Shown here one piece after another: positions 1 to 9,577 of a stretch of 18,019 nt of DNA (within the stretch, counting starts at the first letter, position 1; every line of letters starts with the position of its first letter). The position numbers and the translations under genes were made by a program. Below the pieces are notes generated by a model that was given only the letters and a program-made list of their open reading frames with translations, ran no database searches and had not been told where the DNA came from. The stretch is taken from NCBI GenBank assembly GCA_018398765.1, contig JAHBMJ010002276.1, positions 2,501 to 20,519 on the forward strand, written 5' to 3'. The DNA comes from Chromera velia. Taxonomy: Eukaryota; Sar; Chromeraceae.

Positions 1-96
1 CTCTGTCGCAAAGCCCCCCTCTCTGTTCTTCTTCTTCTTGTTTGTGGACAATTCCTGCCCTGCCCAGTCCTCTCTCCCTCTGCGCGTTTGGGTCTC

Positions 97-153
97 TGTG
101 TGTGGGTGTGTGGGTGTTTATGTATGTATGTATGTGTGTGTGTGTGTGTGTGT
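97..153. repeat. (TG)n/(TATG)n microsatellite
   Basis: An imperfect TG tract with a TATG block in the middle ends at TGTCCC. The long Val/Cys/Tyr runs in overlapping frames come from this repeat and are not protein. Confidence 0.9.
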
Positions 154-784
154 CCCTCTGCAGTGCGTGACAGGTCTCTCCGGTCGGCGCTCCTTCAACC
201 TGGTACCCCTTCCCTTCACGACAGCAAAGGATGTACGTCTGTCTGTCTGTGAGTTGGTCGTTTCTTGGATCTCAACGACCACCAACGACTTGTCTGTTTG
301 ACTCACTGAATGAAGCCTTATCGATCCATGGATGTTGGTGGATCGGATCACTTTGGGTCACTCATCTCACCTCCCCACCAAACAAACCGCCATGCATGTA
401 GAATACCAGGGAAAGAGCCAGATGTCCAGTCCGTTCCCGCAGTTTAGAAGGCCGTTTGTGAATTAAACGGTTCCTTTCATGGATCGATGCTTCGGAATGG
501 ACGTGCTCTGCTGAACACACCGACTTCCTCTTCTACATTTCCTTCTGGCCCGCTTGCCTGCCCTCTTGTGATGCTACTATTCGTTTTTCTGCTTGGTTTA
601 GAGTTTTATATCAGTTTTCGAGTAGAGCTTTTCTTTGTCTGTGCATACGCACTTGTTGTCTGGAATTACCTGTACACTAATTCAGGCATCCGCAGGACGC
701 ATACAGAGTTGTCTAGTCTTCTTCTACTTGTACGTGTACATGTGTATTGCATCTCGCGTCATCTCACCTCACCTCATGCCACGT

Positions 785-909
785 CAGGTTCTCCTTGAGA
801 CTGTGGCTCCGTTTACTTTCATACAGATTTTTTTTTCTGAAAAATGCATGAAAAAAGAATTCCGTATGAAAGTAAACGCATGCAGGTTCTCCTTGAGACT
901 GTGGCTCCG
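785..909. repeat. 27-bp direct repeat flanking a 14-bp inverted repeat
   Basis: The 27 bases at 785-811 recur exactly at 883-909, 98 bases downstream. Between them, GTTTACTTTCATAC (811-824) is answered by its exact reverse complement at 864-877, leaving a T-rich then A-rich spacer of 39 bases. Direct repeat, hairpin, direct repeat is the layout expected of a small foldback insertion or of a duplication with one copy rearranged. No transposase or known terminal motif is visible. Confidence 0.85.
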
Positions 910-1214
910 AGGGACCGGCCAGCCGAACAATTTGCACGTCAAGTCAATGCCCTGATCCTCTGTCTTGTGGCTTCGTGCTGCAAGTATGTCCGTCAGTTCC
1001 GTTGTGTTGTCTTTCAGTCTGCTGGATGTGCGTGTCGTCAAACATGGTTTTCTTTCTGTATGGGGAAAACGGATACGCATACCGTTGTGGGGCTTGTGGA
1101 GAAGTACTTTTTTGAAAAAACACACAACACTCGGGGAAGCACTGCTGGTTGGGTCTTCAATTGCAAACAGCAAAAGGCTGATTGCTTTACAGTCCCTCTC
1201 TTCCATCGTGTAAA

Positions 1215-1240
1215 TCTCTCTCTCCCTCTCTCTCTCTCTC
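1215..1240. repeat. (CT)n microsatellite
   Basis: A 26-base CT tract with one CCC interruption lies in the region upstream of the first supported exon. It could be intronic pyrimidine tract, but no nearby AG gives a supported exon. Confidence 0.85.
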
Positions 1241-1468
1241 CAGTGCACTCTGTGTCTCCGCATTCCGTCTCTGTCTGGCTCGACTTTGCTCCTGTCGGAA
1301 TCCCCCTCTCTCTGACTCACACAAACCCGTTCTTTCCGAAATGCCTGATGTGAATCCACCCATCCATCTATCTCTGTGCATGTATTTGTATGCTGATACT
1401 TGTGTATGTGTGGCGTACTCTCTGTTTGTTTGGATATTTTCACTGCTGTTCTCTCTCACGTTACTCAG

Positions 1469-1902
1469 GTCCGTCCACACGGTCAGAGGAGCACTGGCGC
1501 CCCCTCTCCACACCTTCGGCTTTTCCATCTCGAAGAAGAGGGAAAGAAGTACAGCTGCTTCAAACCAGCAAGCACAGACGCATGCAGCGCCTCTGTACAC
1601 GTACAGCCACATCCAGTCACGCGAGACCTCCCACCCCTTCCGTGAGCCTGCCGCGATCCCCTTCCTTCACCGGATCAGACGGCCCTTCCTGACGCACTAC
1701 CTCATGCTCAAGTCTGGCAAGGAGACCCCGCCTCTGCACAATGCATCACTCGACAGGCTGGACGAGGAACAGGCGGACCATCTGCCGTTCGGGGGACTCA
1801 GAGGGTCTTCTGCAAAGAGCGTCACACAGCAGCAACAACAGGGGGGAAGGCCAGGGCTGCCTCCATCTGGACGCGCAAGGGTCCCCCCTTCTCTTCCAAC
1901 CG
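1469..1902 (+). CDS. Host gene exon 1 (first supported exon)
   Basis: The acceptor is TTACTCAG ending at 1468 and the donor is CG|GTCGGT at 1903. The reading frame is the longest of the three here and carries a QQQQQ run (about 1828-1842) and a segment with HPFREP and RRPFLTHYLMLKSGK that looks like folded protein. It leaves phase 1, exactly what the next exon needs, while an alternative donor at 1881 would not fit. The upstream boundary is less secure because the frame stays open leftwards into a CT-rich tract. Confidence 0.6.
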
Positions 1903-4563
1903 GTCGGTTTGTTGTTCCCGTGTTTGTATTTCGCGCTCGCGCGTTTTGCGCGTGCGTTCGTCGACTCGTTCTTCCTCTTCTGCCTCCTTTCCTCCGATTA
2001 TTCCTTTTATCTCTCTTTCCTTTTTTCCTTCTTGCGTTCCTTCCTTCCCTTTTTGGCCTTTCTTACTTACTTTCTGACATCATCTCATTTCTTTCCCTTT
2101 CACGCCGCCGATCATCATCTCTCAGTGGTCCCTCCCTCCGTCGACGGGCTTGCTTGGCTTGCTTGTGCTGCCTCCCTCGTGCATGCATGCATGCATACAT
2201 TGCTCTCTCTCTCTCCCTTTCTACTCTTAAGAAGTCCCCATCACATCATACTCGCACGTGACCACAAGGGTCTGCTCTTTCTCTTTTCTTTTCTTTTCTC
2301 TCGCCTGTCTCTCTTTGTTTGCTTGCAGGCCCTGCAGGCTCGAGACGTTCTCTCGCACGCGCACGCCGTCTCCAGGAAGCGCACGCGAGGGTTTGGATGA
2401 ACGCCTCTCAGCTGGGGAGTGAGAGGGGAGACGGGGGCTCTGTGCTGGCCCCAAGCACCGGGGGGGGCGCCGTGGGACTCTCACACGGTGACTCTTTCGC
2501 TTTCCCGCCGGCACCCGCAACGATCCAGGTCTGTCTGTCTGTATCTGCATGTTTCCATGCCTGTGTTTTGTGTGCACGAAGAGAAGGAGGGAGAAGGAAG
2601 AAACAAATAGTCTGGCTGCCTGTCTGTCGGATGCGCGTGCGTTGTCTCAACTAGGTTTCTGCCGGCAGGGTTTGTGTGCTGTCTGTCTTTTTGTTTCCCT
2701 TGCTTTCCAGAAGGCAATGTATCAGCTTCACCTAGGAACGTTCGAAACCGTAAGTGATCAATGATATGAAAAAAGAGAGAACGACAACGATGATGCAGCG
2801 ATCGAGAGAGACTTAAATGCAATGCATGCAGGAACAACTGAAGGCCCAGATCCAATCAGGATTCCAGTGGAGTGAGCACCCGTCTGCTCTGGTGGGGGGG
2901 CAGGAACACGCAGAAGGGGGTCGAGGGGCCTCGGCGGAAGGGGGAATGGGGACGCGCATGGGGGTTCACCAGCAACACCACCTGCACCAGCACCCTGGGG
3001 GGCAGATGGTTCCCCCCCCTGTGATTCAGACCACCATGGACGGTGCTCCCCTTCATGGAGGCGCTCTGCCCTTCTACTCCACAGCGCCTCGGGCTCACAC
3101 GCACTCGACCTCCAACAACATGTACTTGGGCGCAATGCTCTACAGGTAGGCAGGCCTGTTTACCTCTCCAGAATATTCATTCTCAAGGGTCTGTTCTGTG
3201 TTGTTCTATGTGGGAGACCAAAACATTTCCGTTGCCAGCGAACCTGGGTCGCCTGGTGTACAAGTTTGTTGGCATGCACGCTATTGATATTGCATCCTTC
3301 CCTGATGGCACGGCAGAGATTGTTTGTTTATGTGATTGTCCGTCCATGCAGAAAAGACTGAAAAAACAGTTTATGCCATGCCGAATGTGAGTAACTAACT
3401 CCCGTTCTCTCGAACTTTTTTTCGCCCTTCGCTTAGATTTCCCCTTCTCGGTTTTCTGACGCCAAAACGAATGCATGAATGGATAGATGCATGGATGAAT
3501 AAATGAATGAATGAATGCGTGGTTGCAGAATGTTCGGTGACCATCCGGATTGGGTCGGCGGTGGGGGGGAATTTGAGAACTTCGACTTGGGAGGTTACGG
3601 AGGAGCGGGAGACGGGAGGGAGTCCTTTTCCTTCTCTGCTGACGAAGCAGCGGGGTGGGAGGGGTACGGGGCAGAGGACGAAGAGGATGAGCTCTCAGCA
3701 GGTGTGTCTGTTTATTTTGGGGTGTGTGTCTCTCTCTCTACCTGCCTGCCTGTCTGTCTGTCTGGTCATCAATTTTGTTTTTTCTTTTCTACTTGTTCCT
3801 CCCTCTCTGTGCTGCTGGCGATGGGGTTGAAGGAAGGAAACGAACAGGAAGGAAGGCCATTGGTTGACCCTGCAGTCCGTGTGTCTGCTGTTGATTGTGG
3901 ATATGTAAAGTCGTTCATTCGTTTTTTCTTTCATTTGATGGCTTTTTTGGACATTCGTGAGTTGATCTGTTGTCTGGACGGTCTGATCGTTTAGTTGTCC
4001 TGTTCTTCTTCTTCACGGAACTTTTTGCCATGCTAATTGTGGTCGACCTTGGGAAGGGGGGGATCATGAAGGCTTTTGTTTTTTACGGAATAAAGGTCGG
4101 TGGATACAGTTACCGGTGTTCACTGTTTTTTCTTCTCGACTTGCACAATTCTCTGTCGGCTTCTGTCGGTGAGGATATGTGTTTGGATGAGCGCGAATGC
4201 ATGCGCGTGTGCGGTAGTGTTAGCTGTTTCTCGTGTGCTTATGATATATGAGTGCCTCCCTGCCTGCCTGGCGGCTTCTCTTCAGAAGGGGACGGGAGGC
4301 CTCTGTGCCGGTCGATTTCCGACCCCCTGGCCCTCTCTTTCGGTGGTGGCGTCTCCTTCTCCAGGGAGAGGGAGAGGGAGCAGGCGGGAAGGAGCACAAG
4401 GCCCCTGCACGGCCTGGGCCCCCTGCCGCCCCTGAGTGCTCAGGCAGCACTGGAATCGGAGACGGAGAGAGACAGGGAAAGATTCGGGTGGGTGGGTACG
4501 TGGGTGAGAGGGATTGTCAGTGCATCTGTACGAGCATCAGTAGTAGAATGTGCGGGGGGGCGG

Positions 4564-4611
<48 letters not shown>

Positions 4612-5375
4612 TGTGTATGTGTGTGTGTGTGTGCGTGTGTACGCATGCAGACTCTTGCATGCGTGCATTTGTGTGCTCGTACATGCGCGTTTGTGGAGGC
4701 AGTCACGTTTGGATTTGGACCGAAAAATTCGCTTATTGACTCTCCAATGAACGCGGCTGTTGAGAGTGGGCGAAGAGAGAGGAGAGAGTGGGTTTTTGCC
4801 CTCAGAACTGAGGATGTATGGACGTGCGCGTCTCTCCTCCTGCTGTCTCTCCCTGTATGTACGTATGTATGTATGGATGTGCATATGTGTGCAGATTGTT
4901 TGGCGGTGGGAATCCCTCCTACGGTCACGCTGGGCCCTCGGGTTCCTCTCACAATCCTCTCCGGGTCCCCCCTCCTCCCCCCCCGCCGTTCTCGGGCCTC
5001 TGCGGAGATGACCACAGGGGCGGGGCCGCATCGTCTCAGCAGCAGCAGAGCTTTCCGTCCTCCATCGGGGGAACCTCACACGCACATCATCAGAGAGAGA
5101 AAGAGAGAGACACCGGCATTGGAAGGGGGGGAGGGGGAGGGGTGGGGACGCCCAAAATGACTGCAGAGGCGTTCGACTTCTGGCAGTTGCCCTGCAGGCC
5201 CCACTCACAGCAGCAAGTCGATGCCAGGGTGCCTCCCCACTCACACTCACAGCAGCAGCAGCAGCAGCAGGCGATTTCGGGGTCTTCTTCGGCTGCTGGG
5301 ATGATGAAAATGTCGACTCTGTCCTACGAGAGTGCAGTCTCTGTGAATTCGTCCAAGGAGGGGCGCCGGGGGTGA
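1469..5375 (+). CDS. Spliced host gene, Gln/Gly/His/Pro-rich protein of unknown function (5' incomplete)
   Basis: I assemble eight exons: 1469-1902, 2329-2528, 2711-2749, 2832-3145, 3357-3386, 3529-3701, 4286-4487 and 4895-5375. They sum to 1873 bases. After the single leading base that completes a codon begun upstream, this is exactly 624 codons ending in TGA, with no internal stop, and every junction agrees in phase. Donors include GTAAGT and GTGAGT; acceptors are TGCAG, TCCAG or TTCAG except at exon 5. The protein has Gln runs, a seven-Pro run, Gly-rich and acidic stretches, His-rich tracts and an RERERE-like charged patch. No signal peptide, membrane segment or catalytic motif is visible. 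The composition suggests a disordered regulatory or RNA/DNA-associated protein, but that is inference. I do not recognise a family. The start codon lies upstream and was not found. Confidence 0.7.
2329..2528 (+). CDS. Host gene exon 2
   Basis: It lies between TTTGCTTGCAG and CGATCCAG|GTCTGT. It enters in phase 1 and leaves in phase 0. It encodes a basic, Arg/Ala-rich stretch (SRRSLARARRLQEAHARV) followed by a Gly/Ser-rich, low-complexity part. The preceding 426-base intron is strongly pyrimidine-rich. Confidence 0.65.
2711..2749 (+). CDS. Host gene exon 3, 39-nt microexon
   Basis: TTTCCAG precedes it and a consensus GTAAGT follows. Its 13 codons (KAMYQLHLGTFET) are in phase 0 at both ends, so skipping it would keep the frame. 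The following intron is only 82 bases. Confidence 0.7.
2832..3145 (+). CDS. Host gene exon 4
   Basis: The acceptor is GCATGCAG and the donor CTACAG|GTAGGC. It enters in phase 0 and leaves in phase 2. It starts with a hydrophilic helix-like segment (EQLKAQIQSGFQW), then a Gly/Glu-rich part, then a His/Gln patch (HQQHHLHQH), and ends at NNMYLGAMLY. The frame meets a TAG just past the donor, which supports the intron. Confidence 0.65.
3357..3386 (+). CDS. Host gene exon 5, 30-nt microexon with unusual acceptor
   Basis: To keep the frame the acceptor must be AAAAG at 3356, five bases past a stronger-looking TGCAG at 3351. Using the TGCAG after exon 4 would create an early TGA. The exon reads LKKQFMPCR, enters in phase 2 and is followed by consensus GTGAGT. 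The donor is solid; the acceptor is the weakest junction of the model. Confidence 0.5.
3529..3701 (+). CDS. Host gene exon 6
   Basis: The acceptor is GGTTGCAG and the donor CAGCAG|GTGTGT. It enters in phase 2, reads through MFGDHPDWVGG, a Gly/Phe-rich stretch and an acidic tail (EDEEDELSA), and leaves in phase 1. The upstream intron is full of ATGA/GGAT-type repeats and the downstream intron is 584 bases. Confidence 0.7.
4286..4487 (+). CDS. Host gene exon 7
   Basis: It starts after CTTCTCTTCAG and completes the Glu codon opened by exon 6. It reads GDGRPLCRSISDPLALSFGG, then an Arg/Glu patch and ALESETERDRERFG. The donor at 4488 (GTGGGT) gives the required phase 2; a donor at 4500 also fits and would add four codons. 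The better consensus GTGAGA at 4504 does not fit the frame. Confidence 0.65.
4566..4640. repeat. Compound (CT)n(GT)n microsatellite in the last intron
   Basis: About 14 CT units change directly into GT units, with TATG and GCGTGTGT interruptions at the right end. It lies inside the intron between exons 7 and 8. The long Leu-Ser/Cys-Val and Thr-His/Arg-Glu frames over it are artefacts of the repeat. Confidence 0.95.
4895..5375 (+). CDS. Host gene exon 8, terminal exon with Gln and Pro runs
   Basis: The acceptor is GTGTGCAG and the exon enters in phase 2. It begins LFGGGNPSYGHAGPSG, then has a seven-Pro run, QQQQ, a charged patch (REKERD), a Gly run, the segment KMTAEAFDFWQLPCRPHS, and a seven-Gln run encoded by uninterrupted (CAG)7 at 5250-5270. 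It ends at the TGA at 5373-5375 after SSKEGRRG. The pure CAG tract is likely length-variable. KMTAEAFDFWQLP is the least repetitive part and the best query for homology. Confidence 0.75.
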
Positions 5376-7383
5376 CGAGGATGAGCCGGTCGGAAGAGAG
5401 GGAGAGAGACGAGAAGTCTTTCGGGTCGGGTGGTTGGCGGAGAGAGATGAGATGTTTTGGACGAATTCTGTTGGAATAGGATGGGACGAGAATGGAGGGA
5501 GGGAATTCGAGGAGGTCGACGGGGTTTCCTCTTCTCCTTTCTTTCCCTTCCTCTTTTCTCACATCTGCTCTTTCTCACCCTCGTTCGCCCTCTCTCTCTC
5601 TCAAACACTTTCTTCCGCACACACTGTGTGTGCGTCCTTGCGTGTGTGCGTGTGCGGAAAGGGAGAGAGGCGACGAAGGAAGGCACGAGAATGGCAACCG
5701 ACACTTCATTGAAAGTCAGGGGTGTTTACTAGCAAGCTCGATTGTTTTTCTTTCTCCTCATTGGTTGGCACGGGGAATCGAGGGATTTGTATCATAAGAT
5801 CTTTCTTCCTTCCTTATTTTCCTTCCTTGTTTCCTTCCTCGCCTACTGTCTGCGAACGAGAATAAGAGAGAGTGAGTGGACTACCTTGCTCTTCTCCCTT
5901 CAAAGCATTGTGGACTGTTCCGCACCCGCGCCCCCACCGTACCATTGCATTCTCTGCCTGCTGTTCTTTGAGGCAGTCAGTCAGACAGAAAGACAGAACA
6001 GGAAAGAAGGACGGAAGAGAGATGTCGTCCGTGACATCATGTCTGTATCATATCGTTTCATTCATATGCTCGTATGACCGCGACAGCTGTGTTTGCGTGG
6101 CCTCAATCCGAATTCAAATTTTCCGTTTCCCTCCAACTGTTCTTCCGAATAGTTCCTTCCGTCTACATCAGTTGCTCACGCATGAAGGAAGCTATCCTCC
6201 GTCCGTCCCTTCATGACTGTTTGTTCACTTGGGCTCACAACAGAGGGTCCACAGATCCTTTCGTTTGTGCCTCCATCCGTCCCCTAGAGCAGAGCTCGGA
6301 ATGGAAGTCGTCGCTTTAATTTCCGGTCTGCTGTTTGTTCACGTTTTCTTCAAAGAGGCTGGTCGCACCAGTCTTTCCGTGAGAGAGAAAGAGGGAGAGG
6401 AATCTCTCTATCATCAAATCGGGCTCCTGTCCCGTTTGTCGGTCCATTCTGTTAATCTTCCGGTCTCCTTTTTTCTTTTTTTCTTCGTTAAGTTTTTGGT
6501 CAGTCAGTCCTTCCATTGGTGGGGGGGGAAAGGAGGGCAGGCCCGTTTGATTTTCTTTCTTCTTCTGATTTGCCTGCATGTTCAATGTGACTGGTGTGAG
6601 AATTGGGTCAAAGACACTCTCTCTCTCTCCCTCCCTCTCTCTCTCTGTCCATTCCTTCTCTGCCCTGCTTCTTTCCATCTCCTCATTCTCTTTCTCCCCC
6701 CCCGGTCTGCTGATTTAATCTAGATGTCAGCCGTCCCTCCCTTTCTACCTTCCTTTTCTTTCTTTCTTGGTGGATGTTCTGTAAGAAATGGAGACAGTCA
6801 CAGAGCATGATAGAGAAAGAGAGAGACGGAGAGGCCGCCAGGGTCTGTGGGTCAGATGAAAAGAAAGGTTGGGTGTGGGTTTCAACAAGGGAGAAGGAGT
6901 AGGTCCGCTTCTTGCTCGTATGTCCATTTGTGTGAGCATGAAAGAAAGGAACTTGTGGGAGAATTAAGGGAGAGGAGAGAAGAGAAGATGGCTGGTCGGT
7001 CATGAGGCAGATTTTCTTTCTCTGTTTGCCTGATTCATTCATTCATTTGTTCCTCAGTTGCGTCCTTACTTCTCCTTTCTTTGTCGTTGACTGGTTTGTA
7101 TCTATGATCCGTGCCAGTTTCCTCCACTCCTTGTGTTGATCTTCTCTCTCTGTCTCCCTGTGCTTCCTCCCGAGTCCTTCTTCCCTTCCCTGTCTATCCT
7201 TGCCGTCGCAATAGCTAGTCGAATGACTAACTGACTGACCGACTGACTGACTGAATGCTTCAGCCATTGCGGCTACGTCAGTCCGACCTTCAGGTCAGGG
7301 AATGGATCGACAATAAATGAATGACTGAATGAATGAATGTAGAGAAGAGAGGTGAGGTCATGTACATAAGCAGGTTTGTTCAC

Positions 7384-7407
7384 TCTTTCTTTCTTTCTTT
7401 CATTCTT

Positions 7408-7440
<33 letters not shown>

Positions 7441-7455
7441 GTTTCTTTCTTTCTC
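7384..7455. repeat. (CTTT)n microsatellite
   Basis: A run of CTTT units with CT interruptions. Together with the AAAG tract at 8519-8552 it forms a mirrored pair about 1.1 kb apart. Confidence 0.95.
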
Positions 7456-7473
7456 CTTTCACTTTGGCCTGCA

Positions 7474-7474
<1 letters not shown>

Positions 7475-7504
<30 letters not shown>
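7475..7504. repeat. (GTCT)n microsatellite
   Basis: Seven clean GTCT units. From about 7600 to 7680 the opposite-strand version appears as loose CAGACA/CAGGCA units, so the repeat polarity flips over about 100 bases. Confidence 0.95.
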
Positions 7505-8518
7505 TCTTCAGCTCCACCCTCTCTCTCTCTCTCTGTTTTAGCTTCGGTTGCCTTCTACCACCATCTGCATGCCTGAAAAGATTTTGTGAAGACTAACGGC
7601 AGGCAGACAAACAGACAGAAACAGATACCCATACCGACACGGAAAGCAAACGAAGCCAATTAGACAGGCAGATCCGAACAGCCACACAGGCAGGCGGATG
7701 TTGTCGAAACAAAAATGAATATTATCGTTCCATCCAACCGCCTATTTATCCGTCCATCCATGCTTGCTTCGCTATTGATTCGATCTTTTGTCCGTCTGAG
7801 TTGATCTTGAATTCACCACATGACTGCAGAATCAAGAGAGAGGAGAAGGGAGAAACAGACCTCTCTATGCGATACTGAATTAAGAAGGGGGTGGGTGAAA
7901 GAAAGAAGGCGGGAATGAGGGACATTCAATTCGATTCGAAAGGAACATAGGAACGGGGGAACTTTCCGATAATTCGTCCAAGTGGGTTTCAAAAGGAGGG
8001 AGGCTGCCACGTCAGATTTGAGACACACGGACAGTCCGTCAATAAGACATGCGGATTACTTAACTCATGGGAGCTTGCTTTCTGTCCATTTGTAAAAGCG
8101 CCCCGCCGTTTCTCATCCACCAACAGACACACTCGAAGATACGTTGAAACCAACAGCAAGAGACGCCTCTTTATCTGTCCCAGAGGGGAACGTGCCTTCC
8201 TTCGACTACACTTTTCTTTGTTGCTGCTCAAAGCGCCACATGAGAAGATACAGCAGGAGAGGGAGATATGGATCGAGCGATCGTGGTGGGATGGTCGGTG
8301 AAGGAGAGAGATTGAGAAAGAGATTTAAGGAAACTCAATTGCCTTTAATTACCTTCCTTCCCATACCTCCATCCTCCCCTTTGCCCCTCCATTTGTAAAA
8401 CTTCGTTTTTGTCGCGTAGCTCTTCGTTTTTTTCTCTTGTCTTGTCTTGTCTTGTCTGCCTCATTGTCTGTCTGTGTGTGTCTTCGCAAAAGAAAAGAAA
8501 GATGTTGGAGAGGGGGCG

Positions 8519-8520
8519 AA

Positions 8521-8552
<32 letters not shown>
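8519..8552. repeat. (AAAG)n microsatellite
   Basis: About eight AAAG units, the complement of the CTTT unit at 7384-7455. Confidence 0.95.
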
Positions 8553-8554
<2 letters not shown>

Positions 8555-9294
8555 TGGTTGAACTGTAATTGAAATCAACAAGGGAAAAAGAGACCCCCCC
8601 CCTCGAGGAGAGGAGAGGCATGCAAATGCTAGGAGTCCCTTCCTTAGCTCGATCGTCGTTCGCTAGATAGAAGGTGTTGCTTGTCGTGTTGAAGAAAGAA
8701 CAGTGAGCAAGCTGGCTCTCTGTTCCTGTCTGTCAATCACATTTTGTTTATTCATCTTCCAATTTCAAGTGAAAAGAAAGACTCCCATGCAGACACTATC
8801 ATTGAGGTCCGTCCATCCATCCCATCCATCCACGAGCTGCACCTCAGATTCCTTCCACACAGAGAAGAGATAGATCGTTGACACTCACTCCTTTTACCCC
8901 ACTTTTTATCGTTTCGTCTTTAATGATGCCAGATGGTTTTTCCGACTATTTCTTTGTCTACCCGCAAACAATTTAATTTAATATTAATTGCCTTCAGAAT
9001 TGCCCATTCGATGAATCGACCGGCACTCCGGATTGTCGTGACTGCGCATTTGTAAAGACTCAAAAATAACCTTTACACAGGCATTAATTCCGCCCTGTTT
9101 GTTTCCGCCTTTGGGTCCTATTCTGGGTCATTCGGGCACACACATAAATTCCCCAGTTTGCATGAGTTCATCTCTAGATCTGCATGCGTGCAAACACGCG
9201 TCACGCTCTAGATCGCACGCATGTGTGTTGAAGTGTGCGCGTCTGTCTCTGGGTCTGTCTATGAGACTCTATGTAAGACGTGACTCTTCTCGGC

Positions 9295-9331
<37 letters not shown>

Positions 9332-9365
9332 TGTGTATTTGTGTGTGTGTGTGTCTGTGTGTGTG

Positions 9366-9415
<50 letters not shown>

Positions 9416-9432
9416 TGTGTATGTGTGCGTGC
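9295..9432. repeat. Doubled (CT)n(GT)n compound microsatellite
   Basis: The order is CT tract, GT tract, TATTTG interruption, GT with CTGT units, then CT tract, GT tract and TATGTGTGCGTGCG. The CT-to-GT switch thus occurs twice in the same orientation. The same switch and a similar right border occur at 4566-4640. Confidence 0.95.
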
Positions 9433-9540
9433 GTCCTCGATCATTATCATACGCCATCGCCATCAGCTCATAAATAGGCGTCTAGCGTTCGGCAAGTCGA
9501 GATAGTGTGTATATGTCTATAGGTGTGCGTATAATGATCA

Positions 9541-9572
9541 GATTTGATTTGATTTTTAGTTTGATTTGATTT
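9541..9572. repeat. GATTT pentanucleotide repeat
   Basis: Three GATTT units, a TTTAG break, and further GATTT units. It marks the change from GT/CT-rich DNA to AT-rich transposon-derived DNA. Confidence 0.85.
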
Positions 9573-9577
9573 AAAGT

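Larger units (their letters stand above)
1..1468. other. Low-complexity 5' flank or intron, no supported exon
   Basis: This stretch is rich in GT, CT and TATG runs and has no open frame with a convincing amino-acid composition. It ends in a pyrimidine-rich tract and TTACTCAG, the acceptor of the first supported host exon. That exon starts in phase 2, so at least one upstream coding exon should exist here or left of the window. A weak candidate lies near 166-202, after CCCTCTGCAG and before GTACCC, but nothing confirms it. The direct and inverted repeat at 785-909 is listed separately. Confidence 0.5.
5376..9290. other. Long non-coding stretch, 3' flank of host gene
   Basis: I find no gene here on either strand. 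Open frames are short and made of Ser/Leu/Phe or Arg/Glu/Lys repeats. The first part presumably includes the host gene's 3' UTR, but no polyadenylation signal can be assigned confidently. The stretch is pyrimidine-rich on the plus strand to about 7.55 kb and largely purine-rich from about 7.8 to 8.6 kb. AATAAA-like strings near 7310 sit inside an ATGA repeat and are not convincing. Confidence 0.6.

Noticed and set aside
1182-1468. Continuous N-terminal extension of host exon 1 up to a Met at 1182
   Set aside because: The extension is Ser/Leu/Cys-rich translation of a CT-rich tract and passes a good acceptor (TTACTCAG), so an intron end is more likely.
2227-2577. Minus-strand frame of 116 residues opposite exon 2
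   Set aside because: Composition is Arg/Pro/Ser shadow of the plus-strand exon; no motif and no supporting context.
3172-3351. Open frame with GRLVYKFVGMHAIDIASF as an additional exon
   Set aside because: No acceptor gives a phase that joins it to exon 4; kept only as a splicing question in the findings.
4440-5562. Long minus-strand open frames opposite exons 7-8 of the host gene
   Set aside because: They consist largely of Thr-His and Arg-Glu runs from the microsatellite and are antisense to a plus-strand model with consistent splice phases.
6229-6723. Plus-strand frame of 164 residues with apparent hydrophobic segments
   Set aside because: The hydrophobic look comes from CTTT and CT tracts; no membrane protein family or splice support.
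7813-8231. Minus-strand frames as exons of an opposite-strand gene suggested by the purine-rich plus strand
   Set aside because: No consistent donor/acceptor phase and no recognisable protein segment was found.
9099-9505. Cys-Val and Thr-His-rich frames on both strands
   Set aside because: They are translations of the CT/GT microsatellite and have no coding value.
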